A stretch of 64,000 nt of DNA, from contig JAFSPG010000016.1 in the NCBI GenBank assembly GCA_017443025.1, positions 124,001 to 188,000 of the forward strand, written 5' to 3'. The notes below the pieces were generated by a model. It was not told the origin of the DNA and did no database searches. It worked only from the letters and a program-made list of their open reading frames with translations. The translations under genes were made by a program, and so were the position numbers. Shown here piece after piece: positions 26,081-36,406 of the stretch. Source of the DNA: Bacteroidales bacterium. Its GTDB lineage: Bacteria > Bacteroidota > Bacteroidia > Bacteroidales > UBA932. The first letter of the stretch is position 1. Every line of letters begins with the position of its first letter.

Positions 26081-28273
26081 TTAACCGATGATGGAGCCGG
26101 GGGTGAGGGCTTCGGTGGGGGTGACGAGGCGCATCTTGCCGTCGCCCTGCTTTGCCATCAGAATCATTCCCTTGGACTCGATGCCGCGAATCTGGCGCGG
26201 CTTGAGGTTGGCAAGGATGCAAATCTGCTTGCCTACCATCTCCTCGGGAGAATAGTACTCGGCAATGCCTGACACAATCGTGCGCTGGTCGATGCCGGTA
26301 TCGATGCTGAGCTTGAGCAGTTTGTCGGTCTTGGGCACACGCTCTGCCGCAAGGACGGTAGCCGTGCGGATATCCATCTTCTCGAAATCCTCGAATGCTA
26401 CTTCATCCTTCTGCGGCTCCACGTGGGATGCTGCCTCGGCCGCGGCCTTTGCGGCAGCCGCCGCGGCGTTCGCCGCGCGGGCGGTCTCGAGCTTGGCTAT
26501 CTGGGCCTCGACGACTGCATCTTCGACCTTGGAGAAGAGCAGGCCGTTCTCGCCCAGACGGTGGCCGGGCGAGAGAAGCTCAGCTGCGCCGAGGTCGGAC
26601 CAGTGGAGGAGATTTCTCGACTCGCTGCGCTCGCTCGAAATGACAGAATTAGTATGCAGGGCGCGGCCCTCGCCGGGAGCATAGAAGTTCTCTGTCGGGG
26701 CGCCTTCGCCGGCACGGTGGTCGCAGCCGGCATCGAGCGAAACGTTCAGGATACTGCGCAGTTTCTCGGCGGAGAAGGGCAGGAAGGGCTCGAAGGCAAT
26801 GGCGAGGTCGGCGCAAATCTGCAGCGAAGTGTACAGGATAGACGCCGTACGGGCCATATCGGTCTTGGCAACCTGCCATGGCTCTGTGTCGGAAATGTAC
26901 TTGTTGCCGATGCGGGCAATATTCATGGCCTCCTTGAGGGCCTCACGGAAATGGAAGGTCTCGATGTATTCCTCCAGAGCCTTCTTGCAGGGAAGGATGT
27001 CGGCGAGCGCGGCTGCATCGACATCCGAAGGCGCGGCGTTCTCGGGCACTACGCCTCCGAAATACTTCTGAGTAAGCACCACGGCGCGATTTACGAAGTT
27101 ACCGAAGATGGCCACCAGCTCGGAGTTGTTCCTCTGCTGGTAATCCTTCCAGGTGAAATCATTGTCCTTGGTCTCGGGGGCATTTGCGCAGAGAACGTAG
27201 CGGAGCACATCCTCCTGGCCCGGGAATTCATCAAGATATTCGTTCAGCCACACGGCCCAGTTGCGGGATGTGGAAATCTTGTCGTTTTCGAGATTCAGGA
27301 ACTCGTTCGACGGCACATTGTCGGGCAGGATATAACTGCCATAGGCCTTGAGCATCGACGGGAAGACGATGCAGTGGAAAACGATATTGTCCTTGCCGAT
27401 GAAGTGAATCAGGCGGCTGTCGTCCGATTTCCACCATTTCTCCCAGCTCTCGGGGAGAAGTTCCTGGGTGTTCGAGATATAGCCGATAGGAGCGTCAAAC
27501 CATACGTAAAGAACCTTTCCTTCGGCGCCATCCACGGGCACGGGAACACCCCAGTCGAGGTCGCGGCTCACCGCACGGGGCTGAAGTCCGCCGTCGAGCC
27601 AGCTCTTGCACTGTCCGTACACATTGCTTCTCCACTCCTTGTGCTGCTCGAGAATCCATTCGCGGAGCCAGGGCTCGTACTGGTCAAGAGGGAGATACCA
27701 GTGCTTGGTCTTGACCTTCACGGGAGCGCTGCCGCTGAGAGCAGACTTGGGGTCGATGAGCTCTTCGGGGCTTAGTGTGCTGCCGCATTTCTCGCACTGG
27801 TCGCCGTAGGCGTTGGGATTGCCGCACTTGGGGCAGGTTCCGGTAATGTAGCGGTCGGCGAGGAAGACCTTGGCCTCAGGGTCGAAGAACTGCTCCGACT
27901 CGCGGGTTATGAACTTGTCGTCGTCGTACAGCTTGCGGAAAAACTCTGATGCATTTTTCGAGTGCACAGCAGAGCTTGTCCTGGAGTAGATATCGAAGTT
28001 GATACCAAGTCCGGTGAAGCTCTTCTTGATTATATTATGGTACCTGTCGACTATGTCCTGGGGTGTAACCCCTTCCTTGCGGGCCTTTATGGTGATAGGC
28101 ACGCCATGCTCGTCGCTGCCGCAGATAAACAGCACATCCTCTCCCTTCATCCTCAGATAGCGGACGTAAATGTCGGCCGGAACATAAACTCCGGCAAGAT
28201 GTCCGATGTGGACTGGTCCGTTTGCGTAAGGCAAGGCGCAAGTAACTAAAGTTCTTTTGAATTTCTTATCCAT
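26081..28273 (-). CDS. metG: Methionyl-tRNA synthetase with C-terminal tRNA-binding domain
   Basis: 730 aa. The class I signature is [14 protein letters not shown] (residues 16-29). A zinc knob contains [18 protein letters not shown]. The KMSKS-type loop reads KISTS (about residue 340), and the anticodon-binding helices follow. The C-terminal OB-fold Trbp111-like domain (about 625-730, [15 protein letters not shown]) aids dimerisation and tRNA capture. Before it is an Ala-rich linker. Residues about 543-555 ([12 protein letters not shown]) are encoded by a palindromic repeat also present in dnaG, inserted without breaking the frame. Last gene of the dnaX-lptB-dnaG operon. Confidence 0.96.
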   Translation of the reverse strand: MDKKFKRTLVTCALPYANGPVHIGHLAGVYVPADIYVRYLRMKGEDVLFICGSDEHGVPITIKARKEGVTPQDIVDRYHNIIKKSFTGLGINFDIYSRTSSAVHSKNASEFFRKLYDDDKFITRESEQFFDPEAKVFLADRYITGTCPKCGNPNAYGDQCEKCGSTLSPEELIDPKSALSGSAPVKVKTKHWYLPLDQYEPWLREWILEQHKEWRSNVYGQCKSWLDGGLQPRAVSRDLDWGVPVPVDGAEGKVLYVWFDAPIGYISNTQELLPESWEKWWKSDDSRLIHFIGKDNIVFHCIVFPSMLKAYGSYILPDNVPSNEFLNLENDKISTSRNWAVWLNEYLDEFPGQEDVLRYVLCANAPETKDNDFTWKDYQQRNNSELVAIFGNFVNRAVVLTQKYFGGVVPENAAPSDVDAAALADILPCKKALEEYIETFHFREALKEAMNIARIGNKYISDTEPWQVAKTDMARTASILYTSLQICADLAIAFEPFLPFSAEKLRSILNVSLDAGCDHRAGEGAPTENFYAPGEGRALHTNSVISSERSESRNLLHWSDLGAAELLSPGHRLGENGLLFSKVEDAVVEAQIAKLETARAANAAAAAAKAAAEAASHVEPQKDEVAFEDFEKMDIRTATVLAAERVPKTDKLLKLSIDTGIDQRTIVSGIAEYYSPEEMVGKQICILANLKPRQIRGIESKGMILMAKQGDGKMRLVTPTEALTPGSIIG
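26608..26645 (-). repeat. Translated 38-bp palindromic repeat inside metG
   Basis: Matches 28858-28895 in dnaG at 37 of 38 positions; the single difference is at 26627. In the metG frame it is read as [12 protein letters not shown]. The outer bases ATTTC...GAAAT are complementary and the middle is rich in CTCGC/GCGAG, so it can fold on itself. Confidence 0.85.
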
Positions 28274-28293
28274 ATATGATTGTTTTGATGGCT

Positions 28294-30363
28294 CTACCGC
28301 ACGCGGCCGAGCAATTCTTCAAGTTTCTTTTTCAATCCGTTGTATTTCTGAATCTCTCCGAGAATAGATTCTACGTTCTCTTCCGTGGCGGTCTTCAGAG
28401 AGGCGCTGAGTGAGGAAATCACCAGCTCAATCCTTCGCAGCTGATATACCTGGATGGCTTTGGGAACAAAGGTAACCAGTTGGGTGGGAGCGGCAGTCAG
28501 CGCCGCCTCGAAGCGCTTGACGGTGAGGTTATGCCTCTCGGCGAGCAGTTCGGCGGCCATTGCGGCGGCCTGCCTGTCGGGGCCGTTCATTACTGAACGC
28601 ACTATTTCGTCCTGCGCCATCGGAGGCTCGGCATCGTAAAGCTCGAAATACAAATCGTACAGCTTCCTGTACATTGTATTCATCAAGGTGAAACCGTCTT
28701 CGTCAAGGCAAATCCGGATAAAATCTGCCACCGTATATTTCTCGTCCGGGCTGTAGAATGGCGAATCCGTCTCGAATTCAAGGTGTTCGCGGCCGCTGCG
28801 GTATATAAAGCTCAGCAGTTCCTGCTCAGCGGGAGCAAGGGTGGGGTATTCGAGGAGGGAGATTTCTCGACTCGCTTCGCTCGCTCGAAATGACACAGGG
28901 GGCTCGTTTTCTCCGGGCGCCGAACCTTCATAGTCATCGTAAGGCATGTCCGCTTCGGTAGGGGGAGGCGGAACATCTCCGGGCTGAGGCGCCAAAGCCC
29001 CGGAATAGGAGCTTCCGCTCCTGTGCCTGGCCCTGTCGGCCGCCTTGCGGTCGTCTTCCAGCATCTTCTCGCGTGTCTTGCGGATACGGGCGAAAAGTAT
29101 TTCGGAATCTATGCTGAAGCGTGCGGAACTGGCCTGAGCATAAACTGAACGCTTGACTGCGTCAGGAATCAGAGCAATTGTATCGGCGATATCATTAATC
29201 AGCTCAGCCCTGCGGATGGGGTCATTCCCTGCTTCCGACAGCAGTAAATCCGTCTTGAAAGAGATGAAATCCTGCTCGTTGGCCGCAATAAAGTCCTGAA
29301 CTTCCTGGAGGCTGTGCTTGCGGCTGAATGAATCGGGGTCGTCGCCGTCGGGCAGGAGAACAATCTTTACGTTCAGACCCTCCTTGAGCACCAGACCTAT
29401 ACCGCGAAGCGCCGCCTTGATACCGGCTGAATCGCCGTCATACATTATGGTGACGTTCTCGGTGAACTTCTTTATCATCCTCACCTGAGGAACGGTAAGG
29501 GAAGTGCCGCTGGAAGCTACCACGTTGGTAATTCCGAGCTGATGCATGCTCAGAACGTCTAGGTAACCCTCCACGAGATAGCATTTGTCGCTCCGGGACA
29601 TCTCGCCTTTGGCGAACCAGATGCCGTAGAGTGAATTGCTCTTGTCGTAAATTTCAGTCTCGGGGGAGTTGACGTATTTGGCTACGGTCTTGTCGGAGCG
29701 CAAGGTCCTTCCTCCGAAGGCGATTACGCGGCCGCTAAGCGAATGTACTGGGAAGATAACCCTGTCGAAGAAGCGGTCGGCCAGCGAGCCGTCGTCGTAC
29801 TTGATGCAGAGGCCGGTATCTACGAGATATTCCTCCTTGAAGCCCTTGGAGATGGCCTCCTTTGCGAGAGCGTGACGGTCGCGCGGGGCCCAGCCGAGCC
29901 CGTATTTACGGATTGTTTCGTCTTCGAGGCCCCTGCTGCGGAAATAAGCCAGACCGATGGTTCGGCCTTCGTCGGTGTCGAGGCTCGAAACGAAGAACTT
30001 ATGGGCGAACTCCGACACCAGAAGCAGGCTCTCCGAGCGCTGCTTGCGGGCTATATCCTCGGCGGATTCCTCCTTCTCGACTACCTCTATCCCGTATTTT
30101 TTCGCGAGATACTTCAGGGCCTCGGAGTAGGAGAGATTGTCGTGCTCCATTACGAAGCCAACTGCAGTGCCGCTCTTTCCGCAACCGAAGCATTTGAAAA
30201 TTCCTTTCGAGGGAGATACGTAGAAGGAAGGAGTTTTTTCGTTATGGAAAGGACAGCACGCTACATAGTTGGCCCCGCGCCGCTTGAGCGACACGAAGTC
30301 TTCCACGACATCCACTATCTGAGCGGTGTCAAGAATCTTTGCGACGGTGTCCTGTGGAATCAT
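28294..30363 (-). CDS. dnaG: DNA primase
   Basis: 689 aa. It makes RNA primers for replication. The N-terminal zinc ribbon has [15 protein letters not shown] and CFGCGKSG (residues 37-65). The RNA polymerase core follows, with the TOPRIM motifs [14 protein letters not shown] and [13 protein letters not shown]. The C-terminal helicase-interacting domain begins after a low-complexity linker (about 455-500). In that linker, residues about 490-502 ([13 protein letters not shown]) are encoded by the palindromic repeat shared with metG, here in another frame. The ATG abuts the stop codon of the upstream DUF308 gene with no gap. Confidence 0.96.
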   Translation of the reverse strand: MIPQDTVAKILDTAQIVDVVEDFVSLKRRGANYVACCPFHNEKTPSFYVSPSKGIFKCFGCGKSGTAVGFVMEHDNLSYSEALKYLAKKYGIEVVEKEESAEDIARKQRSESLLLVSEFAHKFFVSSLDTDEGRTIGLAYFRSRGLEDETIRKYGLGWAPRDRHALAKEAISKGFKEEYLVDTGLCIKYDDGSLADRFFDRVIFPVHSLSGRVIAFGGRTLRSDKTVAKYVNSPETEIYDKSNSLYGIWFAKGEMSRSDKCYLVEGYLDVLSMHQLGITNVVASSGTSLTVPQVRMIKKFTENVTIMYDGDSAGIKAALRGIGLVLKEGLNVKIVLLPDGDDPDSFSRKHSLQEVQDFIAANEQDFISFKTDLLLSEAGNDPIRRAELINDIADTIALIPDAVKRSVYAQASSARFSIDSEILFARIRKTREKMLEDDRKAADRARHRSGSSYSGALAPQPGDVPPPPTEADMPYDDYEGSAPGENEPPVSFRASEASREISLLEYPTLAPAEQELLSFIYRSGREHLEFETDSPFYSPDEKYTVADFIRICLDEDGFTLMNTMYRKLYDLYFELYDAEPPMAQDEIVRSVMNGPDRQAAAMAAELLAERHNLTVKRFEAALTAAPTQLVTFVPKAIQVYQLRRIELVISSLSASLKTATEENVESILGEIQKYNGLKKKLEELLGRVR
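28858..28895 (-). repeat. Translated 38-bp palindromic repeat inside dnaG
   Basis: Second copy of the repeat in metG (26608-26645), one mismatch. Here the codon phase is shifted, so the same DNA encodes [11 protein letters not shown] instead of [10 protein letters not shown]. It falls in a disordered linker between the TOPRIM core and the helicase-binding domain. Confidence 0.85.
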
Positions 30364-31014
30364 CTACTGCTCGTCAACCTTTTCAAATTCAGCGTCCTTG
30401 ACTCCGTCGAGGTCCTTGCTTTCCTCTATCTGTCCGGGAGCGTCTTCGTTCGGCTTGTCAGATGTAGCGGCTTTTGCCCTTGCGTCAGAGACTCTCTTGA
30501 TGCAAAGCAGCTCTGTGATGCCGTAATAAGCCAGCAGCGAGCCTGCGATGATGCTCATGATATCTTCAGCAAAAGGACTGAACAGCAGGAGAATACCTCC
30601 GGCAAAAGCCAGGAAGCTGAAGATCAGAATACCGTAGCCGAGTCCGAGAAGTCCCACGGCACCTCCGAGGACGATAAGCTGCAGACCTCCGAATACGATC
30701 AGGATGATGCCAATGATGATGACAATGAGTTTTGTCAGGATTCCGGGGAAAACCAGGAACAGCAGGCCGATCATTATGATGATGCCGGCGTTTATTTCCC
30801 CAATGGTAACTCCGGTCGGCTTCTCCATTTTGCTCCGGGCATAAAGTGCTACGGTCAGCGACACAAGGCCGGCTGCGAATATGAGGCCGGCTGCAATCTG
30901 AACGAGGAGCTTGCTGCCGCCGTCAGGCATCAGAATCAGAAGGGCGCCGACTGCAATGGCGCAGAGTGCGCGAATAACGCTGCTCGAAGAGGTTTTGTAT
31001 CCAAAAAGTACCAT
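30364..31014 (-). CDS. DUF308/HdeD-type membrane protein
   Basis: 216 aa with six predicted membrane helices (residues 12-175), arranged as three hairpins rich in Gly, Ile and Leu. Examples are AGLIFAAGLVSLTVAL and IVIIIGIILIVFGGLQLIV. The C-terminal 40 residues are hydrophilic and acidic. The layout matches DUF308 proteins, the family of the acid-resistance membrane protein HdeD; no function is proven for Bacteroidota members. It is 5 bp downstream of the FKBP lipoprotein gene and directly abuts dnaG, so it is part of the operon. Confidence 0.8.
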   Translation of the reverse strand: MVLFGYKTSSSSVIRALCAIAVGALLILMPDGGSKLLVQIAAGLIFAAGLVSLTVALYARSKMEKPTGVTIGEINAGIIIMIGLLFLVFPGILTKLIVIIIGIILIVFGGLQLIVLGGAVGLLGLGYGILIFSFLAFAGGILLLFSPFAEDIMSIIAGSLLAYYGITELLCIKRVSDARAKAATSDKPNEDAPGQIEESKDLDGVKDAEFEKVDEQ

Positions 31015-31019
31015 AGTGT

Positions 31020-31808
31020 TTAATATTCTTCGATTAATAATTCAGAACTTTCTCCTTTGACCGGAACCGGGCTGGGCGATACGGAAATTACTTCGATATC
31101 AACCCTTACGGGCTGGTTCGGCTCTACGCGGAGGCGTCCGGCTTCGCCGTAGGCCATTGCCGATGGAAGTACGAGGGTAATCTGCCCTCCCTGGCCTATC
31201 ATCTTGAGGCCTTTGATCCATCCTTCGGTAATCAGGCCTTCAGGTTTGACCACTGCCGTAAGAGGCTCTTCTCCGGAAACCGAGAACACCCTTCCGTCTG
31301 AGCAGTAGCCTTTGTAACTAACGCTGACGGTATCAAGGTCTTTGATATGAGTTTCAAGCCCCGGATTCGTGATTATGTAAAGGAATCCGGATTCGTCCCG
31401 GGTAAATCCTTCTTTCTCCATCTTCTTGAGATAGTCGGGCTCGAGTTCGCTGTTCCGACCCTTCACGAAATTGTACCTCTTCTCGAGATACCTCTCGAAA
31501 ACGGCGGTCATATCGAGGGGCGACACTGCGAATTCTTCGGAGTATTCCTCCGATTCGGGAAGATGCTTGGCCGACAGGCAGTCGGCGACACCTTCCTTGA
31601 GCCGTTCGAAGTCGATGTCCTCGATATCGCCGATATTGTAGTTCTTGATGTAGCTGCCGAACACTACTCCGAGCAGATAGCTCACTGAATCCCTCTGGGC
31701 GGAGTCGGGTCGCAGGGCCGATACTTCCTTCGACAGGGATTCCCCGCCTTTGCAGGCGCCGAGGGCGGCAAAAGCGGTGAGCAGAATGAATATCTTGATT
31801 AGTTTCAT
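31020..31808 (-). CDS. FKBP-type peptidyl-prolyl isomerase lipoprotein
   Basis: 262 aa from the ATG at 31808; a longer reading from 31853 would overlap lptB and spoil the signal peptide. The signal peptide ends in the lipobox LGAC with Cys19. The N-terminal helical FKBP_N region (about 25-140) is followed by an FKBP domain (TVSVSYKGYCSDGRVFSVSG, GLKMIGQGGQITLVLPS, AYGEAG). FKBPs catalyse proline isomerisation and help proteins fold in the periplasm. Placement after lptB suggests an envelope role, but this is only context. Confidence 0.9.
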   Translation of the reverse strand: MKLIKIFILLTAFAALGACKGGESLSKEVSALRPDSAQRDSVSYLLGVVFGSYIKNYNIGDIEDIDFERLKEGVADCLSAKHLPESEEYSEEFAVSPLDMTAVFERYLEKRYNFVKGRNSELEPDYLKKMEKEGFTRDESGFLYIITNPGLETHIKDLDTVSVSYKGYCSDGRVFSVSGEEPLTAVVKPEGLITEGWIKGLKMIGQGGQITLVLPSAMAYGEAGRLRVEPNQPVRVDIEVISVSPSPVPVKGESSELLIEEY

Positions 31809-31833
31809 ATCCGTAAGATTATGCAAAAAATCA

Positions 31834-32619
31834 TCAGGCCTCCCGGGAGGCAAGCTGTTCCTCGTGTTCGCGGCGGGCCCTTTCGACTGAAACTGAGCGT
31901 TTCAGGACGAAGCCCGAGCCGAGGTATTTCGTGCGGACATCTTCGTCGGCGGCCAGGGATTCCGGCGTGCCCTGCTGAAGGATGGTACCTTCGTAGAGAA
32001 GATATGCGCGGTCTGTGATAGCGAGGGTTTCGCCCACGTTATGGTCGGTGATGATGACTCCGATATTCTTGTATTTCAGTTTGGCGATGATGAACTGGAT
32101 GTCTTCCACGGCAATCGGGTCGACGCCGGCGAAGGGCTCGTCCAGGAGTATGAACTTCGGGTCCTTGGCAAGGGCACGGGCGATTTCGCAGCGGCGTCTC
32201 TCTCCGCCGGAGAGCTGGATTCCGAGGCTCTTTCTCACCTTCGAGAGATTGAATTCGTCAATCAGCGATTCCAGGCGCTCCGCCCTTTCCTCTTTTGTCA
32301 TGTCGGAAAGTTCCATCACCGACATAATATTGTCTTCGACCGACAGTTTACGGAATACTGACGCGTCCTGCGGAAGATAGCCGATGCCTTTCTGGGCGCG
32401 CTCGAACATAGGCAGGCCGGTAATGTCCTCGCCGTCGAGGAAGACTCGCCCCCCGTTAGGGGTAATCTGCCCGGTTATCATATAGAAACTGGTAGTCTTT
32501 CCTGCTCCGTTAGGGCCGAGGAAGCCGACTATCTCGCCTTGCTCCACTTCCATCGAAACGCCCTTTACGACCGTTCTTACACCATATTTCTTAACAAGAT
32601 TCTCGCAATAAAGTTTCAT
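31834..32619 (-). CDS. lptB: LPS export ABC ATPase
   Basis: 261 aa from the ATG at 32619, 10 bp after dnaX. Walker A is [13 protein letters not shown], the signature [15 protein letters not shown], Walker [17 protein letters not shown] and the switch His is in ITDHNV. The near-identity of these blocks with LptB, notably [16 protein letters not shown], allows the symbol. LptB powers extraction of lipopolysaccharide from the inner membrane and its passage to the outer membrane by LptFGC-A-D, none of which is in the window. The C-terminal 25 residues are charged ([12 protein letters not shown]). Confidence 0.94.
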   Translation of the reverse strand: MKLYCENLVKKYGVRTVVKGVSMEVEQGEIVGFLGPNGAGKTTSFYMITGQITPNGGRVFLDGEDITGLPMFERAQKGIGYLPQDASVFRKLSVEDNIMSVMELSDMTKEERAERLESLIDEFNLSKVRKSLGIQLSGGERRRCEIARALAKDPKFILLDEPFAGVDPIAVEDIQFIIAKLKYKNIGVIITDHNVGETLAITDRAYLLYEGTILQQGTPESLAADEDVRTKYLGSGFVLKRSVSVERARREHEEQLASREA

Positions 32620-32629
32620 GACATCATTT

Positions 32630-34309
32630 TTATACGTCAAGGCTCAGGTCCTTGACAAGATTGCGGATTTCCGGATTGGAGTTGATAAGTTCCTCCGCCT
32701 GCTCACGCTGAGTGTAGCTCTGCTTCTTTACCTCTTCATCGGCGGTTACGTCCACGTCAAGGCGTAATTTCGAGGAACCGGTTATGCTGCGCAGCTTCTG
32801 CTCGAGGTCTTTCAGTATCTTTTCGCGTATCCAGTCTTTCTGGGCTACGTTCACGACGAAGAAGGTTACCTGCTTGACGTCGCCGTCTTCGCTCATTTCA
32901 AGTTTGCTGCCCGATAGGGTATTCTGGAGCCTGGGACGGTCTGAGAAGGTCTCAGAGAGGGTTTTCCAAGCGTTGCGGACGGATTCGTCGTCGGGGAGCT
33001 GCCCGCTTTGTTCCGGCGCGGCAGCCTCGGCCACGGGAGCTGCTGCCTCTTCCTTCTGCAGGGCATTCAGGGAGAGCGCTCCCGGCGCTTTGCGGCGCTT
33101 AGGGGCCGGCGCGGGCTCAGGAGATTTCTCGACAGGAGAAGGCTTGCTCGCGGCGGCCGGGGCGGCCACGGCAGGTGCCGCCGTGGCGACGGGCATGCCG
33201 GCCGGAGCGGCAAAGTCGCCGCACAGGGCGCACAGCCTCATCAGGCAGAATTCTATGTGCAGGCGGGGATTGATGCTTGAACGATATCCGCCTTCGCAGG
33301 CGACAGTCGCGGCAAGGGCGTCATAAAGGAACTTGAACGGGCACCTTGAGGCCTGCTCGCGGTATCTCTCGACAAGTGATTCGGGAAGTTCCAGAAGAGC
33401 TGTCAGTCCGTCGCTCTTTGCGACAATCAAATCCCTAAGATGCGAGCTGAGAGAACCTATGAAGTGAAGGGCGTTGAAACCCTTCGAAAGAATTTCGTCG
33501 AATTTACGCAGCGCGGCGGAATGGTCTCCGGCGAGGAATGCATCGACCAGGGCGAAGCAGTGGTCGTAATTCAGGACGTTGAGATTTTTCATCACCTCTT
33601 CGGCCTTTATGTCGTTGCCGCAGAACGCAACGGTCTGGTCGAAAATCGTAAGGGCGTCGCGCATCGCCCCATCGGCCTTCATCGCGATTACGTGCAGGGC
33701 CTCATCCTCTATCTTGATGCCCTCCTTGCCGGCGATATCCCTCAGATTGCGGACGATGTCGGGTACGCTGATGCGTCCGAAGTCATAAGTCTGGCAGCGC
33801 GACAGGATGGTGGCCAGAATCTTGTGCTTTTCGGTGGTGGCGAGGATGAAGATGGCGTGTGCCGGGGGTTCCTCGAGGGTTTTCAGGAAGGCGTTGAAAG
33901 CGGCCTGGCTGAGCATATGTACCTCATCGACGATGAATACGCTGTATTTTCCGACCTGAGGGGGAATGTTCACCTGGTCGATAAGGGTTTTGATATCGTC
34001 GACCGAATTGTTCGATGCGGCATCCAGCTCGTGTATGCAATATGAACGGCCCTCGTTGAAAGATACGCAGGATTCACATTTGCCGCAGGGCTCTAGCTCG
34101 GGCCCCGGATTGGCACAGTTGATGACCTTTGCGAAAATGCGGGCGGCGCTTGTCTTGCCGACGCCTCTCGGGCCGCAGAATAGGTATGCATGTGCCAGCT
34201 GCCCCCTCAAAACGGAGTTTTTGAGAGTCTGGGCGATGTTGTCCTGGCCAATCAGCGAAGAGAATGACGCTGGCCTGTATTTTCGGGCGGATACGATATA
34301 TTCGGACAT
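32630..34309 (-). CDS. dnaX: DNA polymerase III subunit gamma/tau
   Basis: 559 aa from the ATG at 34309, giving the standard N-terminus [16 protein letters not shown]. Walker A is [14 protein letters not shown], the zinc motif includes [17 protein letters not shown], and [20 protein letters not shown] contains Walker B; SRCQTYDF is the sensor region. This is the AAA+ clamp-loader subunit. A Pro/Ala-rich linker (about 375-450) leads to a C-terminal domain that could bind the polymerase. I see no clear slippery A/T run for a programmed frameshift. First gene of a six-gene operon. Confidence 0.95.
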   Translation of the reverse strand: MSEYIVSARKYRPASFSSLIGQDNIAQTLKNSVLRGQLAHAYLFCGPRGVGKTSAARIFAKVINCANPGPELEPCGKCESCVSFNEGRSYCIHELDAASNNSVDDIKTLIDQVNIPPQVGKYSVFIVDEVHMLSQAAFNAFLKTLEEPPAHAIFILATTEKHKILATILSRCQTYDFGRISVPDIVRNLRDIAGKEGIKIEDEALHVIAMKADGAMRDALTIFDQTVAFCGNDIKAEEVMKNLNVLNYDHCFALVDAFLAGDHSAALRKFDEILSKGFNALHFIGSLSSHLRDLIVAKSDGLTALLELPESLVERYREQASRCPFKFLYDALAATVACEGGYRSSINPRLHIEFCLMRLCALCGDFAAPAGMPVATAAPAVAAPAAASKPSPVEKSPEPAPAPKRRKAPGALSLNALQKEEAAAPVAEAAAPEQSGQLPDDESVRNAWKTLSETFSDRPRLQNTLSGSKLEMSEDGDVKQVTFFVVNVAQKDWIREKILKDLEQKLRSITGSSKLRLDVDVTADEEVKKQSYTQREQAEELINSNPEIRNLVKDLSLDV

Positions 34310-34332
34310 AGTCTCAATTTTCGATATTCTTA

Positions 34333-34340
34333 CAAAAGTA
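34333..34340 (-). promoter_or_regulatory. -7 element of the dnaX operon
   Basis: On the minus strand the sequence is TACTTTTG, fitting TAnnTTTG, 23 bp upstream of the dnaX ATG. It shares the 79-bp divergent gap with the promoter of the gene at 34389. Confidence 0.55.
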
Positions 34341-34372
34341 AACATATTTTCCGATAATCGGAACAAGTTTTG

Positions 34373-34380
34373 TAACTTTG
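34373..34380 (+). promoter_or_regulatory. -7 element of the 34389 gene
   Basis: TAACTTTG fits TAnnTTTG and ends only 8 bp before the ATG at 34389, implying a very short or absent leader. Confidence 0.5.
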
Positions 34381-34388
34381 CGCTGACG

Positions 34389-35165
34389 ATGAAAAGAACA
34401 ATACTGATATTGCTACTTTTGCTGGCCGCCTCGATGCAGGCGTTTTGCCAGCTGCAGATCCGCACACGCGGCGATAAAATCAGCGATTTCCGCACCAAGA
34501 CTACCATGGTAGTCCTCTCCGGCGACGAGGCCCTCGACAAGGCAATCCTCGGCGCCGTAAAGAGTTTCTGGACGGTTACTCCCTACGAGCCCTGCCAGAT
34601 GTCGGAATTCGAAAAACTCAAGGTCGACGAAGATTATTATTTCCTGGTCGTCACGCCTGACGGCGAAGGTGCCCGTTCCTGGTATCTTGTCAAGGGCGGC
34701 GGCAGTGCAAAGACGAAAATCACATCGATGGTGAATGTCATCGATGTCCCGATTTGTCCGGAAGAAGGGCTTACCGGCCGCGAAGCCGCCCTGCTCCCCG
34801 CCATCGTGGTTTCAATCCAGAAAGCCATCGATATTGGTTTCAAGGGCATAGACGATGTGGTAACTTCCCTCAAGCGGGCTTCCCGTCTTCCGCTCTATCT
34901 GCCTTCGGAACAGATTTCAAGGAAAGCCGGCAAGGGCGTGGCCGAGAAATGCAGCCAGAAGAACATTCAGGTAGTCGATACCGCCCGGGCCGATGAAATA
35001 TTCACCCTCGGTGAAAACGGAGCCGTGGCCTTTGCAGTCGGCCCGTACACATATCTCTTCGATGCCTCGACCTTCGAACTGTACTATTTCGCAAAACATA
35101 AGGTCAAGGCCGCCGATTATGGAATCCAGGCCGACGACATCAAGACCTTCCTGAAATCAAGATGA
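34389..35165 (+). CDS. Conserved-looking exported protein of unknown function
   Basis: 258 aa from the ATG at 34389, which provides a signal peptide (MKRTILILLLLLAASMQAFC). A longer in-frame reading from 33966 crosses dnaX and the promoter and is rejected. The mature part is mixed alpha/beta with segments such as TTMVVLSGDEALDKAILGAV and VDEDYYFLVVTPDGEGARSW. No catalytic or binding motif stands out and I do not recognise the family. The stop overlaps the start of the M16 peptidase by 4 bp, so the two are co-translated and might act together. Confidence 0.75.
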   Translation: MKRTILILLLLLAASMQAFCQLQIRTRGDKISDFRTKTTMVVLSGDEALDKAILGAVKSFWTVTPYEPCQMSEFEKLKVDEDYYFLVVTPDGEGARSWYLVKGGGSAKTKITSMVNVIDVPICPEEGLTGREAALLPAIVVSIQKAIDIGFKGIDDVVTSLKRASRLPLYLPSEQISRKAGKGVAEKCSQKNIQVVDTARADEIFTLGENGAVAFAVGPYTYLFDASTFELYYFAKHKVKAADYGIQADDIKTFLKSR

Positions 35166-36391
35166 TAATCGGAACAAGCCCTGAAGGAATAAGATATGCA
35201 GTGCGGCGGAGTTCATCTCCCGCCGCATATTGTGCTCTGACCATAGGTCGGGGTACGAGGGATGAAGAAGGCTTCCCGTCAGGGACTGCTCATTTTACGG
35301 AACATGCCATCTTCAAGGGGACTCGGCACAGGCGCTCATGGAACATAAATTCCTGCCTTGAGAGGCTTGGGGGCGAACTTAACGCCTTTACCACCAAGGA
35401 AGAGATAGTCATACACGCCACAGTCCTCAAGGAGGATCTTCGCCGGGCCCTCACACTCCTGTCGGAACTCGCTCTCGAACCCACTTTCCCGGAAGACGAA
35501 ATAGAGGTCGAAAAGGGTGTAGTGATAGATGAAATACAGTCGTACAAGGACAGCCCGGCCGACGACATATACGACTGCTTCGAATCATATCTCTTTGCCG
35601 GCCACCCGCTTGACGGGCAGATTCTGGGCAATGAGAATTCAGTCCGTTCAATAACTTCGGGCCATCTTCACGACTTCGTCAAAAATGGCTTTTTACCCGA
35701 AAGGATGGCCGTTTCCATGGTAGCGGATTTGCCTGAAGATAAAATGGTCAGCCTGATTCTCAGTGTCTGTGCAAAGGCAATCTCCGGAAAGACATTCGCG
35801 GGGATGCAGCCACGGAGTCTCCGGACCCCGGCGGCCCTGCGATTCGAGCGCCGCGAAGACAAGGGCAACCACGAAGCCAATGCCATCATCGGCGGTTATG
35901 CCCCTTCGCTCGCCGACGGCAAGGCCCGGCTCGCCGCCGGTCTTCTTGCCAACATCCTCGCAGGGCCCGCCTCCAACTCGATACTCGGCTCCATCCTCAG
36001 GGAAAAGAACGGTTGGGTTTACGGCGTTGAAGCTTCATATACTCCCTATGCCGACAGCGGAGTAATGGCTGTCAGCCTGGGTTGCGAGCCTGCAAATCTC
36101 GGGAAGTGTCTGAGAACAGTCAGAAAGGAAATCGCCCGCTTGCAGGATGCGCCTCTTTCGCCCCGTCGCCTGGCCGCTGCCAAAAAGCAGCTTCTCGGCC
36201 AGATGGCCATATCCTCGGCAAACGGAGAATCCCAGTGCCTCGGCATCGGGAAAAGCATGCTCGTTTACGGAAATGTTCTCTCTGATGAGCAGATAAAGGA
36301 GAGGATACTGGATATCTCAGCCGACGATCTGCTCGGCGTAGTCCGTTCGGTTTTCAATCCCGACCAGACCTCGACACTTGTTTTTCTGTAA
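35162..36391 (+). CDS. M16 family zinc metallopeptidase
   Basis: 409 aa. The inverted zinc motif HFTEH is at residues 44-48, and the third ligand is Glu124 (HxxEH-x75-E), as expected for pitrilysin-type peptidases. The second M16 domain covers about residues 200-409, with ILREKNGWVYGVEASYTPYADSG in the usual place of the substrate-binding R/Y region. No signal peptide is seen, so it may act in the cytoplasm or rely on a partner. The start overlaps the stop of the upstream exported protein gene. Substrates are unknown; peptide clearance is typical of the family. Confidence 0.93.
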   Translation: MIIGTSPEGIRYAVRRSSSPAAYCALTIGRGTRDEEGFPSGTAHFTEHAIFKGTRHRRSWNINSCLERLGGELNAFTTKEEIVIHATVLKEDLRRALTLLSELALEPTFPEDEIEVEKGVVIDEIQSYKDSPADDIYDCFESYLFAGHPLDGQILGNENSVRSITSGHLHDFVKNGFLPERMAVSMVADLPEDKMVSLILSVCAKAISGKTFAGMQPRSLRTPAALRFERREDKGNHEANAIIGGYAPSLADGKARLAAGLLANILAGPASNSILGSILREKNGWVYGVEASYTPYADSGVMAVSLGCEPANLGKCLRTVRKEIARLQDAPLSPRRLAAAKKQLLGQMAISSANGESQCLGIGKSMLVYGNVLSDEQIKERILDISADDLLGVVRSVFNPDQTSTLVFL

Positions 36392-36406
36392 AAGAAATAC
36401 TGTCAG

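Noticed and set aside
33121..33144. GATTTCTCGACAGGAG in dnaX as a third copy of the metG/dnaG repeat
   Set aside because: Only the first 11 bp match; the remainder differs, so it is not supported as a copy.
33966..34388. N-terminal extension of the 34389 protein by 141 residues
   Set aside because: It overlaps dnaX antisense and the promoter boxes, and the signal peptide starts at the ATG at 34389.
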